Below, in pieces: positions 50,977 through 59,518 of a stretch of DNA of 64,000 nt. The position numbers and the translations under genes are program-made. This stretch comes from Micromonospora sediminicola. GTDB lineage: Bacteria > Actinomycetota > Actinomycetes > Mycobacteriales > Micromonosporaceae. The stretch spans positions 4,168,501 through 4,232,500 of the forward strand of contig NZ_FLRH01000003.1 in assembly GCF_900089585.1 (NCBI RefSeq), in the 5' to 3' direction. The notes under the pieces were generated by a model. That model saw nothing but the letters and a program-made list of their open reading frames with translations. It was not told where the DNA came from and made no database searches. Each line of letters starts with the position of its first letter. Positions within the stretch are counted from its first letter, which is position 1.

Positions 50977-52018
50977 GGGTGGGCTCCTTCGCCAGCAGCT
51001 CTCGTACCCGCGGGGCGGCCTCGCCGCCGAGCAGCTCGATCGTCCGTGCGCGCGCCTTGCGGGGCAGGTGGGTGATGTCGTACTTCAGGTCGAAGCGGCT
51101 CAGGCGCAGGTCCCGGGCGGTCGCGGCGATCTTTCGGGCGACCGTCTCGGGCGACCCGACGTAGAGCGCCCCGTGGTCGATCTCGGCCTCGTAGCGCCGG
51201 CGGTCCGGCCGGTAGAAGCCGCGTTCCTCGGCGAGCCGGGTCACCACCGGCTGCCAGTACCGCCACCAGGTCTCCACCGCCTCCTCGTCAGTATCGGCGA
51301 CGAGACCCAGCGAGTGCTGGCCGATCGGCCGCACCGGGTGGCCGGCCCGGGCGAGCGCCCGCCGGTAGAGCTCGACGTGGCCGGCGAACCGCTGCGGGCG
51401 TCCGCCGATGACCGCGAGCATCAGGGGCAGGCCGTAGCGGGCGGCGCGGAGCACCGAGTCCGGGCTCCCGCCGACGCCGATCCAGGTCGGGATGCCGCCC
51501 GCCGGCATGCGCGGGTGCAGGCGCTGCCCGACCAGCGGCGTCCGTACCGTGCCGCTCCAGGTGACCGGTTCGTCCCGCTGGAGCCGGACGAACAGGTCGA
51601 GCTTCTCCTCGAACAACCGCTCGTAGTCGGCGAGGTCGTAACCGAACAGGGGGAACGACTCGGTGGCCGACGCCCGGCCGAGGACGATCTGGGCCCGACC
51701 GTTCGACACCGCGTCGAGGGTCGAGAACTCGTGGTAGAGCCGGACCGGGTCGTTGGTGCTCAGCACCGTGACCGACGTCCCGAGCCGGATCCGGTCGGTG
51801 GCCGTCGCGATCGCGGCCAGCAGCACCGGCGTGGCCGAGTCGGTGTGGCCCTCCCGGTAGTGCTCGCCCACGCTGAACACGTCGAGCCCGACCGACTCGG
51901 CCAGCCGCGCCTCCTCGACGAGCAGGCGGACGGTCTCCGCGTCGGTCAGGATCCGGTCGCCGTCGGTGGCGACCTCGCCGAACGAGTTGAGCCCCAGGGC
52001 GAACGTCTCCGCTGTCAT
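50969..52018 (-). CDS. Luciferase-like (LLM) flavin-dependent monooxygenase 2
   Basis: This 349-residue paralogue of the following gene shares GEHYREGHTDS, LSTNDPVRLYHEFSTLD, GRASATESFPLFGYD and WIGVGGSPDSV. The start is placed at ATG 52018 (MTAETFALGLNSFGEV), which aligns with the paralogue. The frame is open to 52078, but that extension would cross the operator and the divergent promoter. The first MarR-type palindrome is centred about 30 bp upstream of this start, so repression is likely. Flavin (FMN) or F420 could be the cofactor; sequence alone does not decide. Confidence 0.9.
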   Translation of the reverse strand: MTAETFALGLNSFGEVATDGDRILTDAETVRLLVEEARLAESVGLDVFSVGEHYREGHTDSATPVLLAAIATATDRIRLGTSVTVLSTNDPVRLYHEFSTLDAVSNGRAQIVLGRASATESFPLFGYDLADYERLFEEKLDLFVRLQRDEPVTWSGTVRTPLVGQRLHPRMPAGGIPTWIGVGGSPDSVLRAARYGLPLMLAVIGGRPQRFAGHVELYRRALARAGHPVRPIGQHSLGLVADTDEEAVETWWRYWQPVVTRLAEERGFYRPDRRRYEAEIDHGALYVGSPETVARKIAATARDLRLSRFDLKYDITHLPRKARARTIELLGGEAAPRVRELLAKEPTHV

Positions 52019-52042
52019 GTCCCCTCCTCCGATGACGGACGA

Positions 52043-52084
52043 TTGACATGTCAAACACGGTAGCCTGCGGATTGACATGTCAAT
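52043..52084. promoter_or_regulatory. Two perfect MarR-type operators in a divergent promoter
   Basis: The 12-bp palindrome TTGACATGTCAA occurs at 52043-52054 and 52072-52083; the second is flanked to give the 14-bp ATTGACATGTCAAT. The centres are 29 bp apart, near three helical turns. The right copy abuts the MarR Shine-Dalgarno sequence and the left is just upstream of the monooxygenase start. That is ideal for autorepression and control of both directions. Confidence 0.85.
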
Positions 52085-52096
52085 TGGAGGAAGAGG

Positions 52097-52621
52097 ATGA
52101 CGAACACCACACCCCGTCCGGGCCGTGGGCGCCGGCTTCCGAGCCGGGAGGAGCTGCGGATCTGGCGCGAATTCGTCGAGACCACGGAGGCGCTCCGGTC
52201 CCGGGTCGCGTCCCGGCTCCAGGTCGAGTCGTCACTGACACCGGGCGACTACGCCGTGCTGCTGGCGCTCAGCGAGGCCGAGGACCGGCACCTGCGCTCC
52301 TCGGAACTGGCCGCCCGGATCGGCTGGGAGCGCAGCCGGCTCTCCCACCACCTGGGGCGGATGGAACGGCGCGGACTCGTCCGCCGCCAGGAGTGCGCCG
52401 CCGAGCCGCGCGGTGCGGAGGTCCACCTGACGCCCGCCGGGGCGGCGGCGTTCGGTGGAGCCACCGCCCCGCACCTGCGCGCCATCCGCGAACTCTTCGT
52501 CGACGCGCTCACCGCGGACCAGCTCCGGGCCGCCGGCGAGATCGCCGCGGCGCTGCGCGCGCACCTGGACGCCGCACCCGGAGCCCCGGGCGGGCGTCAG
52601 TCGACGCGTCCGGCGTCCTGA
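52097..52621 (+). CDS. MarR-family transcriptional regulator
   Basis: This 174-residue winged-helix regulator has the central HTH segment LRSSELAARIGWERSRLSHH (about residues 75-94) and the wing RRQECAAEPRGAEVHLTPAG. GGAGGAAGAGG precedes the ATG. It diverges from the two luciferase-like monooxygenase genes, with two copies of a perfect palindrome between them. It is therefore the likely repressor of itself and that operon, with an unknown inducer, perhaps the monooxygenase substrate. Its 3' end overlaps the convergent reductase gene by 25 bp. Confidence 0.93.
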   Translation: MTNTTPRPGRGRRLPSREELRIWREFVETTEALRSRVASRLQVESSLTPGDYAVLLALSEAEDRHLRSSELAARIGWERSRLSHHLGRMERRGLVRRQECAAEPRGAEVHLTPAGAAAFGGATAPHLRAIRELFVDALTADQLRAAGEIAAALRAHLDAAPGAPGGRQSTRPAS

Positions 52622-53241
52622 TCGCGGACGGCCATGTCCCCGGTCGCCGGGGTGCCGTCGGCGAGGCCGTAGCGCAGGTAGACGGTGCCCTTCGGGTTGG
52701 CCACCGGCGGCTCGACCAGGGTCACGTTCGTGGGCACCGCTCCCCCGTCGAACACCTTCTTCCCGACGCCGAGCACGATCGGGTGCACCCAGAGGTCGAT
52801 CCGGTCGAACAGCTTCTCCCGCAGGAGCGTCTGCACCAGGTTCAGACTGCCGACCACCTTCACGTTCTCGTGCCGGTCCCGGAGCTCGCGCACCGCGCCG
52901 ACCAGGTCCGGGCCGAGCTGCGTCGACCCGGCCCAGGACAGGTCCGGCCGGCCGCGCGAGGCCACGTACTTCGGGATGCGGTTGAACAGCGCGGCGATCC
53001 CGTCGTCCGGCCCGCCCTCCTGGTGCGGCCAGTAGGCGGCGAAGATGTCGTACGTCCGGCGGCCGAGCAGCAACGCGTCGGTGCCCTCGTACGCGGCCTG
53101 GACCTGCGCCCCGGTGACCTCGTCGATCAGAGGCGCCTGCCAGCCCCCGAACGGGAACCCGACCGGGTCCTCGTCGGGGCCGCCCGGCGCCTGCCCGACC
53201 AGGTCGAGCGTGGCGAACATTTCGATGTGGATGAGGCCCAT
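52597..53241 (-). CDS. RibD C-terminal / dihydrofolate-reductase-family protein
   Basis: This 214-residue protein of the RibD_C/DHFR-like fold, common in actinobacteria, has an N-terminal IHIEMFATLDLV, TDALLLGRRTYDIFAAYW, the NADPH-binding VVGSLNLVQTLL, and FDRIDLWVHPIVLGVGKKVF. The ATG is preceded by GGGAGTAGGG. It converges on the MarR gene with a 25-bp overlap. These proteins usually act as NADPH-dependent reductases of unknown substrate. True DHFR activity is unlikely. Confidence 0.88.
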   Translation of the reverse strand: MGLIHIEMFATLDLVGQAPGGPDEDPVGFPFGGWQAPLIDEVTGAQVQAAYEGTDALLLGRRTYDIFAAYWPHQEGGPDDGIAALFNRIPKYVASRGRPDLSWAGSTQLGPDLVGAVRELRDRHENVKVVGSLNLVQTLLREKLFDRIDLWVHPIVLGVGKKVFDGGAVPTNVTLVEPPVANPKGTVYLRYGLADGTPATGDMAVRDQDAGRVD

Positions 53242-53320
53242 GCCCTACTCCCGTGCCGTGGTGTGTCGGTCGGACGGTAGACCGACGCGGCTCGGCGAAC
53301 TCATCGGCGCGTGGCAGGGT

Positions 53321-54439
53321 CTACGGCGTGCGGGCCGCGGCGGCCCGGCGGACCTGCCGGCGGGCCTCGTCGGCCGGCACGCCGGTGGCGCGGAGCACGT
53401 CGTTGGCGGCGGTGCGCAACTGGGAGACCACGATGGTGCCGGAGAAGCCGATGTCCTGCCGGCACGCCGCACCGGCGTCACGCACCGCGCGCAGCACCCG
53501 CTCCCGGGCGGCGTGCGGTTCCTGGGCGCCGAGGAACTCCCGGTGCAGCAACCGGATCGCCGTCCCGAAGTGCTCCAGCGCGGCCGGCAGGTCGGCCGGC
53601 ACCGGCTCCCGGTCACGCAGGGCGGTGCCGACCCGGCGGACCAGGGCCCGGCTGTTGCGGAACGCCCGGTCCAGGTGCTCCGCGCCGTTGCGGTACGCGG
53701 CCAGCGCGCGCCGTCGCCGCCAGCGCACCGGGGAGAACCGGACCACCTCGTCGGCGGCGCCGACCACCTCGTCGATCCGGTTCAGCTCCGGTTCGGCGGC
53801 GCGCATCCGGGCCAGCACGGCGTCGGCCGCGCGGGCGTCGCCGCGGGCCAGCGCCTCCGCCGACGCGGTCATCTCCCGGGCGAACGTGTCCAGCGCCGGA
53901 TCGGCTACCCGGCGCACCGTGCGCAGCGGGTTCAGCGGCGCCAGCACCAGCACCACGAGCAGGCCGACCAGGCCGCCGACCAACGCATTGATCGTGCGGG
54001 GCAGTTCCAGGTCGGGTGAGACCGGGGTGAGCGTGGCGACCAGCACGGCCGTACCGCCGGCCTGGGTGACCAGCGCGCCGGTGCCGCGGACCACCACCGC
54101 GGCGCTGACCGCCAGGAAGACGATCGCACCGGTCTGCCAGGGGCCGGTGCCGAGCAGGTGGATCAGCACGTCCCCGACGACGATGCCGAGCACCACCCCG
54201 ACGACGAGTTCGACGGTGCGCCGGGTCCGGCCGCCGAGCGCGGCGGCGATGACACCGACCGCCGCGGCGGGCGCGAACGTCGGGTCCGGGTTACCGAGCA
54301 CCTCGCGGGCGATCAGCCAGGCCAGCGCGGCGGCCAGGCCCGCCTGGACCGCCACGATGAAGTACGTGCGTACCCGCTGGCGGCTGGCCCGACCGGCCTC
54401 GCGGACCCGGTCGCCCAGCCGGTCGGTGGCTTCCCGCAT
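53321..54439 (-). CDS. FUSC / aromatic-acid-exporter-like membrane protein
   Basis: This 372-residue protein has about five to six hydrophobic spans in its first 190 residues (such as VAVQAGLAAALAWLI, TVELVVGVVLGIVVGDVLI and INALVGGLVGLLVVLVLAPL). A long soluble, mainly helical C-terminal domain follows. This is the FUSC/DUF939 plan of aromatic-acid exporter family proteins. It stands alone between the RibD-like gene and the coupled ASRT/oxidase pair. It could pump small aromatic compounds, but nothing links it directly to the AHBA cluster, which ends over 4 kb away. Confidence 0.85.
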   Translation of the reverse strand: MREATDRLGDRVREAGRASRQRVRTYFIVAVQAGLAAALAWLIAREVLGNPDPTFAPAAAVGVIAAALGGRTRRTVELVVGVVLGIVVGDVLIHLLGTGPWQTGAIVFLAVSAAVVVRGTGALVTQAGGTAVLVATLTPVSPDLELPRTINALVGGLVGLLVVLVLAPLNPLRTVRRVADPALDTFAREMTASAEALARGDARAADAVLARMRAAEPELNRIDEVVGAADEVVRFSPVRWRRRRALAAYRNGAEHLDRAFRNSRALVRRVGTALRDREPVPADLPAALEHFGTAIRLLHREFLGAQEPHAARERVLRAVRDAGAACRQDIGFSGTIVVSQLRTAANDVLRATGVPADEARRQVRRAAAARTP

Positions 54440-54472
54440 GCGCCGGGGTACCCGCCGCCGCCCGGTCGAACC

Positions 54473-54850
54473 TCACCCCGGGTACGCCATCGTGCCGGTC
54501 AACGCCACCACGCCGGGCAGCCGGGTGTCCTGACGCAGGAACTGCACCACCACCGGCACCGGGGACCGCAGCACGCAGCCGTACGCCCGGTCCAGCCGCA
54601 CCGCCTCCGGGTCGATCAGGTCGTTGACCCGCAGGTGCCGGATCCGGCGCGCGCCGACCAGCACCCGGTACGGACCGACCGGCTCGGCGTCCTCGTAGTA
54701 GAAGTCCAGCGTCAGGTCGGCGTCGTGGTCGGTGGTGTTGAGCACGCAGAGCTGGTCGAATCCGGTGAACTCCGGCTCCGGCCCGTGCGCCGGGAACGGC
54801 ACGTGCCCGCCGGGCACCACCCAGATCCGGGCGCCGACCGGGGCGGTCAC
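54473..54850 (-). CDS. Sensory rhodopsin transducer (ASRT)-family protein
   Basis: This 125-residue protein starts at a GTG that overlaps the stop of the oxidase gene (GTGA). It matches the Anabaena sensory rhodopsin transducer family: ARIWVVPGGHVPF, GPEPEFTGFDQLCVLNTTD, VGPYRVLVGARRIRHLRVND and VVVQFLRQDTR. Members are small beta-sandwich tetramers. Despite the name, most genomes carrying them lack the rhodopsin, and some members are proposed to bind sugars. No rhodopsin gene is visible here. Coupling to an aldonolactone-oxidase-like flavoprotein points to sugar metabolism rather than light sensing, as an inference. Confidence 0.85.
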   Translation of the reverse strand: MTAPVGARIWVVPGGHVPFPAHGPEPEFTGFDQLCVLNTTDHDADLTLDFYYEDAEPVGPYRVLVGARRIRHLRVNDLIDPEAVRLDRAYGCVLRSPVPVVVQFLRQDTRLPGVVALTGTMAYPG

Positions 54851-56052
54851 GACTCCTCCAGCAGTCGGGCCAGGTCCGGGGTGAGGAACACCCCGTCCGG
54901 GTCGAGCCGGCGGCGCACCGCCCGGAAGTCGTCCCAGCGGGGATAGAGGGGGCGCAACTCCCGCGCGCGGAGCCAGTGCCTCTTGCCCCAGTGCGGCCGG
55001 CCGCCGTAGTGCCGGAAGACCGCCTCCATGTCCCGGAAGTACTCCTCGTACGGCAGGGAGGTGTTCTGCAGGCAGGCGATGGTGGTGGTGGGCCGGCCGT
55101 AGGCGTTGCTGAGCCAGATGTCGTCCGGCGCGATGGTGCGCACCAGCACCCGCCAGCCGGCCACCCGGCGGTGCCGCTCGCGGATGCGGCGGCGCACCTC
55201 GGCGAAACAGGCCGGGAACGCCTCCGACGGCAGCATGTACTCGATCTCCTCGAAGCGCAGCTCCCGGTTGCGGGGAATGGTGCGGTGAGTGGGCCCGACC
55301 TGGCTCTGCCGGGGCTCGCCGTCCGGCTGGCCCGTCCCGGGCCACAACGGCCGCTGGTTGGCCTCGTCGGTCCGGTTGATCACGCGGATCTGGGTCCGGT
55401 CGCTGCGCGGATACCAGTAGAAGTCCATGTTGCGGTTGGTGTGCTGAAGTTCGGCGAGGTGGTCCAGGGTCCAGTCCAGGTGCGCGCACCAGGAGCGGCG
55501 GTGCAGCTCGTAGCGGGGCTGCACGTCGAGCGTGATCCGGGTGACCACGCCGAGAGCGCCGAGCGAGAGCCGGGCGGCCGGCAGCAGGTGCGGGTTGCGC
55601 TCCGCGTCGACGTCCAGCGTGTCGCCGGTGCCGGTGACCAGGCGTACGCCGGTGACCTGGGTGCTCAGGTTGCCGAAACCGAGGCCGGTGCCGTGGGTGC
55701 CGGTGGCGGTCGCCCCGGCGATCGACTGGTAGTCGACGTCGCCCAGGTTGTCCATCGCCAGCCCGGCGTCGTAGAGCCCCTCACCGAGCGCCTTGAGCTT
55801 GGTGCCGGCCCAGGCGGTGGCGAGCCGGCCGTCGTCGGAGATCACCCCGGCCAGCCGGTCCAGGCCGAGCAGGATCCCGTCGGTACGCACCAGCGGGCTG
55901 GACGAGTGCCCCGAACCGACCGGCCGCACGGTGGTCCCGGTCTCCCGGGCCTGGCGCACCAGCGCGCGCACCTCGTCCTCGTCGGCCGGTTCGACCCACC
56001 GCTGGGGAGTGAAGGACAGGCTGCCGGACCAGTTCACGAACGCGCGTGTCAC
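54847..56052 (-). CDS. FAD-linked oxidase, aldonolactone oxidase-like (VAO/ALO family)
   Basis: This 401-residue flavoprotein related to L-gulonolactone / D-arabinonolactone oxidases has an FAD-binding PVGSGHSSSPLVRTDG near residue 45, GATATGTHGTG near 118, and a C-terminal ALO motif HWGKRHWLRA. GTG 56052 is chosen (MTRAFVNWSGSL), with GGGGGAGGGG upstream; the open frame extends further but has no such signal. It is translationally coupled to the ASRT-family gene and diverges from the GH15 gene with a 65-bp gap. The substrate is probably a sugar lactone or polyol. Confidence 0.9.
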   Translation of the reverse strand: MTRAFVNWSGSLSFTPQRWVEPADEDEVRALVRQARETGTTVRPVGSGHSSSPLVRTDGILLGLDRLAGVISDDGRLATAWAGTKLKALGEGLYDAGLAMDNLGDVDYQSIAGATATGTHGTGLGFGNLSTQVTGVRLVTGTGDTLDVDAERNPHLLPAARLSLGALGVVTRITLDVQPRYELHRRSWCAHLDWTLDHLAELQHTNRNMDFYWYPRSDRTQIRVINRTDEANQRPLWPGTGQPDGEPRQSQVGPTHRTIPRNRELRFEEIEYMLPSEAFPACFAEVRRRIRERHRRVAGWRVLVRTIAPDDIWLSNAYGRPTTTIACLQNTSLPYEEYFRDMEAVFRHYGGRPHWGKRHWLRARELRPLYPRWDDFRAVRRRLDPDGVFLTPDLARLLEES

Positions 56053-56117
56053 TCGGCCCCCTCCCCCGGCGGCGGTCGGCGCCCGCTTACCCACGCCCAC
56101 CCCGGGTAGTCACCGGT

Positions 56118-57929
56118 GTGCCCTTCCCACCGATCGACGCGTACGCGTTCCTGTCCGACACGCACACCACCGCGCTGGTCGCGCCGGACGGCGCGGTCGA
56201 GTGGCTCTGCGTCCCGGACGCGGCGGGCGACGCGCTGCTGGCCCGGCTGCTGGACCGGGACGTCGGTGGCCGGTGCACGCTCACCGTGGCCGGCGCTCCG
56301 ATGCCCCGGCGTCGCTACCTGCCGGACACGCTGGTGCTGGAGAACCGGTGGTCCGGCCCGGCCGGCGCGGCCGTCGGCGAGGACCTGCTGGCCGTCCGGC
56401 CGGGCGCCGTCGACCGCCCGATCCACGCCGAGCGGGTGCTGGTGCGCCGCCTGCGGGTCACCGCCGGCACGCTGCGGGTCCGCGCGGAGCTGACCCCCCG
56501 CCCCGGGTACGGCTCACGCCCGGTGCGCTGGCGGCGCGACGGACCCGGCTGGCACGCCGAGGGCACCGCGCTGCGGCTGCGGACCGACCTGCCGGTGACC
56601 GTCGAGGGCGGCGCCCTGGTCGCCGAGGCGGAGCTGCGCGCCGGGCAGAGCGCCACGCTGCTGCTCGGGTACGCCGACCGGGCACCCGACCCCGCCGACG
56701 CGGAGGCGTTGCGGGACCGGACGTGCACCACCTGGCGGGACTGGTCGGCGCGCGGCGACTACCGTGGCTTCGCCGCCGACGCGGTGCGCCACAGCGCCCT
56801 GGTGCTGCGCGGCCTGTCGTACGACGAGACCGGCGCGTTGCTGGCCGCCCCGACCACCTCGCTGCCGGAGGAGATCGGCGGCGTGCGCAACTGGGACTAC
56901 CGCTTCACCTGGCACCGGGACGCGGCGCTGCTGCTGCTCGCGTTGTTCCGGCTCGGGCACGCCGAGGAGGGCCGCCGCTACCTGCGCTTCCTGCTCGGGA
57001 TCTGCGCCCGGCAGGAGCCGCTCGCCCCGCTGGTCGGCATCCACGGCCATTCCACCGCGGAGCGTGAGCTGCCCCACCTGTCCGGCTACGCCGGCTCGGC
57101 GCCGGTCCGGGTGGGCAACGGGGCGGCGGAGCAGACCCAGTTCGACACGTACGGGCACGTCCTCGACGCGGCGCTGGCGTACCAGCAGCTCACCGGCGAG
57201 CTGACCGAACCGCAGTGGGGACTGCTGCGCCGGCACGTGGAGACGATGGCGCGGCGGTGGCGGGAGCCCGACCACGGGGTGTGGGAGATCCGCGGTCCGT
57301 GCCGGCACTACGTCAACTCCAAGGTCATGACCTGGGTCTGCCTGGACCGGGGGATCCGCCTGGCCGGGCTGCTCGGAGACCGGGACGCGCCGGTGGACCG
57401 GTGGCGCCGGGAACGCGACGCGCTGCACGCCGAGGTGGTGCGACGGGGCTACGACGAGCGGATCGGCAGCTTCGTCCTCGCGTACGGCTCGACCGAGCTG
57501 GACGCCTCGCTCCTGCGCATGCCGCTCGTCGGCTTCCTCCCCGGCGACGATCCCCGGGTCGTCGCCACGGTCGACCGGATCCGCGCCGACCTGGCCGTGG
57601 CGCCCGACCTGATCCGGCGGTACCGGGTCGACGACGGGTTGCCGGGCACCGAGGGCGCGTTCCTGCTCTGCTCGTTCGAGCTGGTGTCCGCCCTGGTGCT
57701 GGCGGGCCGTCCGGGCGAGGCGCGGGAGATCTTCGACCGGTTGGCCGGCCGGGCCGGACCGCTCGGCCTGCACCCGGAGGAACGCGCGCCGGACGGCACG
57801 GCGCTGGGCAACCACCCCCAGGCGTTCACCCACCTGGCGCTGGTCGAGGCGGCGCTGAACCTGGACGCGGCCGGCGACCGGGACGCGCTGCACGCGTGGG
57901 CCGAGCGTACGGGCAGCGTGTCGGCCTGA
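56118..57929 (+). CDS. Glycoside hydrolase family 15 protein (glucoamylase/trehalase-like)
   Basis: This 603-residue GH15 enzyme has an N-terminal beta-domain beginning PFPPIDAYAFLSDTHTTALV. An (alpha/alpha)6 barrel follows, with VRNWDYRFTWHRDAALLLL (near 250), the catalytic glutamate region VWEIRGPCRHYVNSKVMTW (near 391) and a second glutamate in GTEGAFLLCSF (near 513). GTG 56118 is chosen because the family usually starts just before this PFPP segment; the frame stays open back to 56046. Actinobacterial relatives act on trehalose or short alpha-glucans. There is no signal peptide, so it is cytoplasmic. Confidence 0.9.
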   Translation: MPFPPIDAYAFLSDTHTTALVAPDGAVEWLCVPDAAGDALLARLLDRDVGGRCTLTVAGAPMPRRRYLPDTLVLENRWSGPAGAAVGEDLLAVRPGAVDRPIHAERVLVRRLRVTAGTLRVRAELTPRPGYGSRPVRWRRDGPGWHAEGTALRLRTDLPVTVEGGALVAEAELRAGQSATLLLGYADRAPDPADAEALRDRTCTTWRDWSARGDYRGFAADAVRHSALVLRGLSYDETGALLAAPTTSLPEEIGGVRNWDYRFTWHRDAALLLLALFRLGHAEEGRRYLRFLLGICARQEPLAPLVGIHGHSTAERELPHLSGYAGSAPVRVGNGAAEQTQFDTYGHVLDAALAYQQLTGELTEPQWGLLRRHVETMARRWREPDHGVWEIRGPCRHYVNSKVMTWVCLDRGIRLAGLLGDRDAPVDRWRRERDALHAEVVRRGYDERIGSFVLAYGSTELDASLLRMPLVGFLPGDDPRVVATVDRIRADLAVAPDLIRRYRVDDGLPGTEGAFLLCSFELVSALVLAGRPGEAREIFDRLAGRAGPLGLHPEERAPDGTALGNHPQAFTHLALVEAALNLDAAGDRDALHAWAERTGSVSA

Positions 57930-57979
57930 TCCGGCACCCCGCCGGGAACCAGACGGCCGGTACGGACGACTATCCCTAC

Positions 57980-58717
57980 ATGGCGTGTGAGCGGTGGCGG
58001 GAGATCCTGTCGGCACAGCTGGACGGTGAGGCGTCCCGGTCGGAGACCGAGGCGGCCGAGGCGCACCTGAGCGGCTGTGCCGGCTGCCGGGGCTGGTTCG
58101 AGTCGGCCGCCGCGGTCACCCGACGCGCCCGTACGCAGCTGGCCCCTCGGGTGCCCGACCTGGTCGAGGCGGTGCTGGCCGCCGCGCCCCCGCCCCGGCC
58201 GAGCCGGCGCCAGCGGGTGGCCCTCGGACTGCGCGGCGCGCTCGGCCTGCTCGGCGCGGTGCAACTGGTGCTCGGCCTGGCGCAGATCGGCCGGGAGGCG
58301 GTGGTCGCGCACGCGCACACCTCCGGCCAGCACCTGTGGCACGAGTCGGCGGCGTGGAACGTGGCCGTCGGCGCCGGCTTCCTCTACGTCGCGCTGCGCC
58401 GCACCACCCCGTCCGGACTGCTGCCCATGCTCAGCGCGTTCGTCGCCACGCTGGTGCTGCTGTCGGTCAACGACCTGATCACCGGCCAGGTGGCGCTGAC
58501 CCGGCTGGTCAGCCACGGCTTCCTGCTGGTCGGCTGGGCGGTGATGCTGGTGCTGTCCCGGCCGGGCTGGCGTCCCGGCGACACCCCGCCCGGGCGGGGC
58601 CGGTCGACCGGCTCGCGGTGGGCGCTGCGGACCGAGGAGCCGGCCGCGCCGGCCCCGCTGCGGCTGGTGCCGCCCGGCCCGTACACGGCACAGGCCCGCG
58701 ACCGCCGCGCCGCCTGA
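57980..58717 (+). CDS. Zinc-finger (zf-HC2) membrane protein, anti-sigma-factor-like
   Basis: This 245-residue protein starts at ATG 57980. The N-terminus is a putative anti-sigma zinc-binding domain with H-x-x-x-C-x-x-C as AHLSGCAGC (about residues 31-39). About four hydrophobic spans follow, in residues 78-200 (such as GALGLLGAVQLVLGLAQIG and FLLVGWAVMLVLSR), and then a basic Pro-rich tail. It converges on an ECF sigma factor gene 72 bp downstream. The pair probably forms a sigma/anti-sigma system. Convergent rather than operonic order is less usual. Confidence 0.85.
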   Translation: MACERWREILSAQLDGEASRSETEAAEAHLSGCAGCRGWFESAAAVTRRARTQLAPRVPDLVEAVLAAAPPPRPSRRQRVALGLRGALGLLGAVQLVLGLAQIGREAVVAHAHTSGQHLWHESAAWNVAVGAGFLYVALRRTTPSGLLPMLSAFVATLVLLSVNDLITGQVALTRLVSHGFLLVGWAVMLVLSRPGWRPGDTPPGRGRSTGSRWALRTEEPAAPAPLRLVPPGPYTAQARDRRAA

Positions 58718-58737
58718 CCGCGCCCGCGCGGCGGTCA
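58715..58737. terminator. Possible hairpin terminator between convergent anti-sigma and sigma genes
   Basis: TGACCGC (58715-58721), which includes the stop codon, pairs with GCGGTCA (58731-58737) across a 9-base loop. The hairpin lies between the two convergent stops. The stem is short, so this is tentative. Confidence 0.4.
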
Positions 58738-58789
58738 CCTGCCGCAGGGTCCGGACGGCGGCCGCCCGCCTCCTGGTGAGCCGGCCCGG

Positions 58790-59356
58790 TCAGCGGGCGC
58801 GGCGGTCACGGGCGTCGCCGGCCCAGGCGGCGACCAGGTCCTCGCGGGCGCGGGCGACCCGGGACCGGATGGTGCCGACCGGGCAACCGCACACCTCGGC
58901 GGCCTCGGCGTAGGACAGGCCGAGCACCTGGGTGGCGACGAACGCCTCGCGCCGTTCCGGGGCGAGCCCGGCGATGAGCCCGCGCAGCGCCACACCGTCG
59001 TCCCCGCCCGCGGTGACCGCCCCGGCCGCCTCGGCGGCGGCCTGCCAGTCCGGCAGCGCCGCCACCCGGGGGCGTACGGTCGCGGCCCGCACGTGGTCCA
59101 CGGCGACCCGACGCGCGATGGTGAAGACCCAGGTGCGGGCGGAGGACCGGCCGGCGAAGCCGGGCAGGCTGCGCAGCGCGCGCAGGAACGTCTCCTGGGC
59201 GAGGTCGTCGGCCTCGGCCGGACCGGCGAGGTGGGCGAGGAACCGCCACACCGGGCCCTGCAACGCCCGGACGAACGCGGCGGCGGCCTGCTGGTCCCCC
59301 CGGCCCGCGCGGTGCGCCCAGCGGGTGACCTGTTCGTCGTCGGTGTCCGGGCTCAT
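58790..59356 (-). CDS. ECF-type RNA polymerase sigma factor
   Basis: This 188-residue sigma-70 family protein has region 2 DDLAQETFLRALRSL and WVFTIARRVAVDHVRA. Its region 4 is RREAFVATQVLGLSYAEAAE, followed by VCGCPVGTIRSRVARARED with the HTH. A run of about 30 residues rich in Ala/Gly links the two. It faces the zinc-finger membrane protein gene, which is its likely regulator. The promoters it recognises cannot be inferred here. Confidence 0.93.
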   Translation of the reverse strand: MSPDTDDEQVTRWAHRAGRGDQQAAAAFVRALQGPVWRFLAHLAGPAEADDLAQETFLRALRSLPGFAGRSSARTWVFTIARRVAVDHVRAATVRPRVAALPDWQAAAEAAGAVTAGGDDGVALRGLIAGLAPERREAFVATQVLGLSYAEAAEVCGCPVGTIRSRVARAREDLVAAWAGDARDRRAR

Positions 59357-59518
59357 CCGCGGCCGGCCCGCCGGCCCGAGGTGGTCATGCCCGACGGTAC
59401 GGATGCCGGCCCGGCTCGGTTCATCCCTGGCGCCCTTCCTGCCACCTCGCCGCCGACCGGACGATCGGTGACCCCGCTGTTGGTCGGCCGGCGGGCGGAG
59501 AAAGTTCCCGACCGGCCG

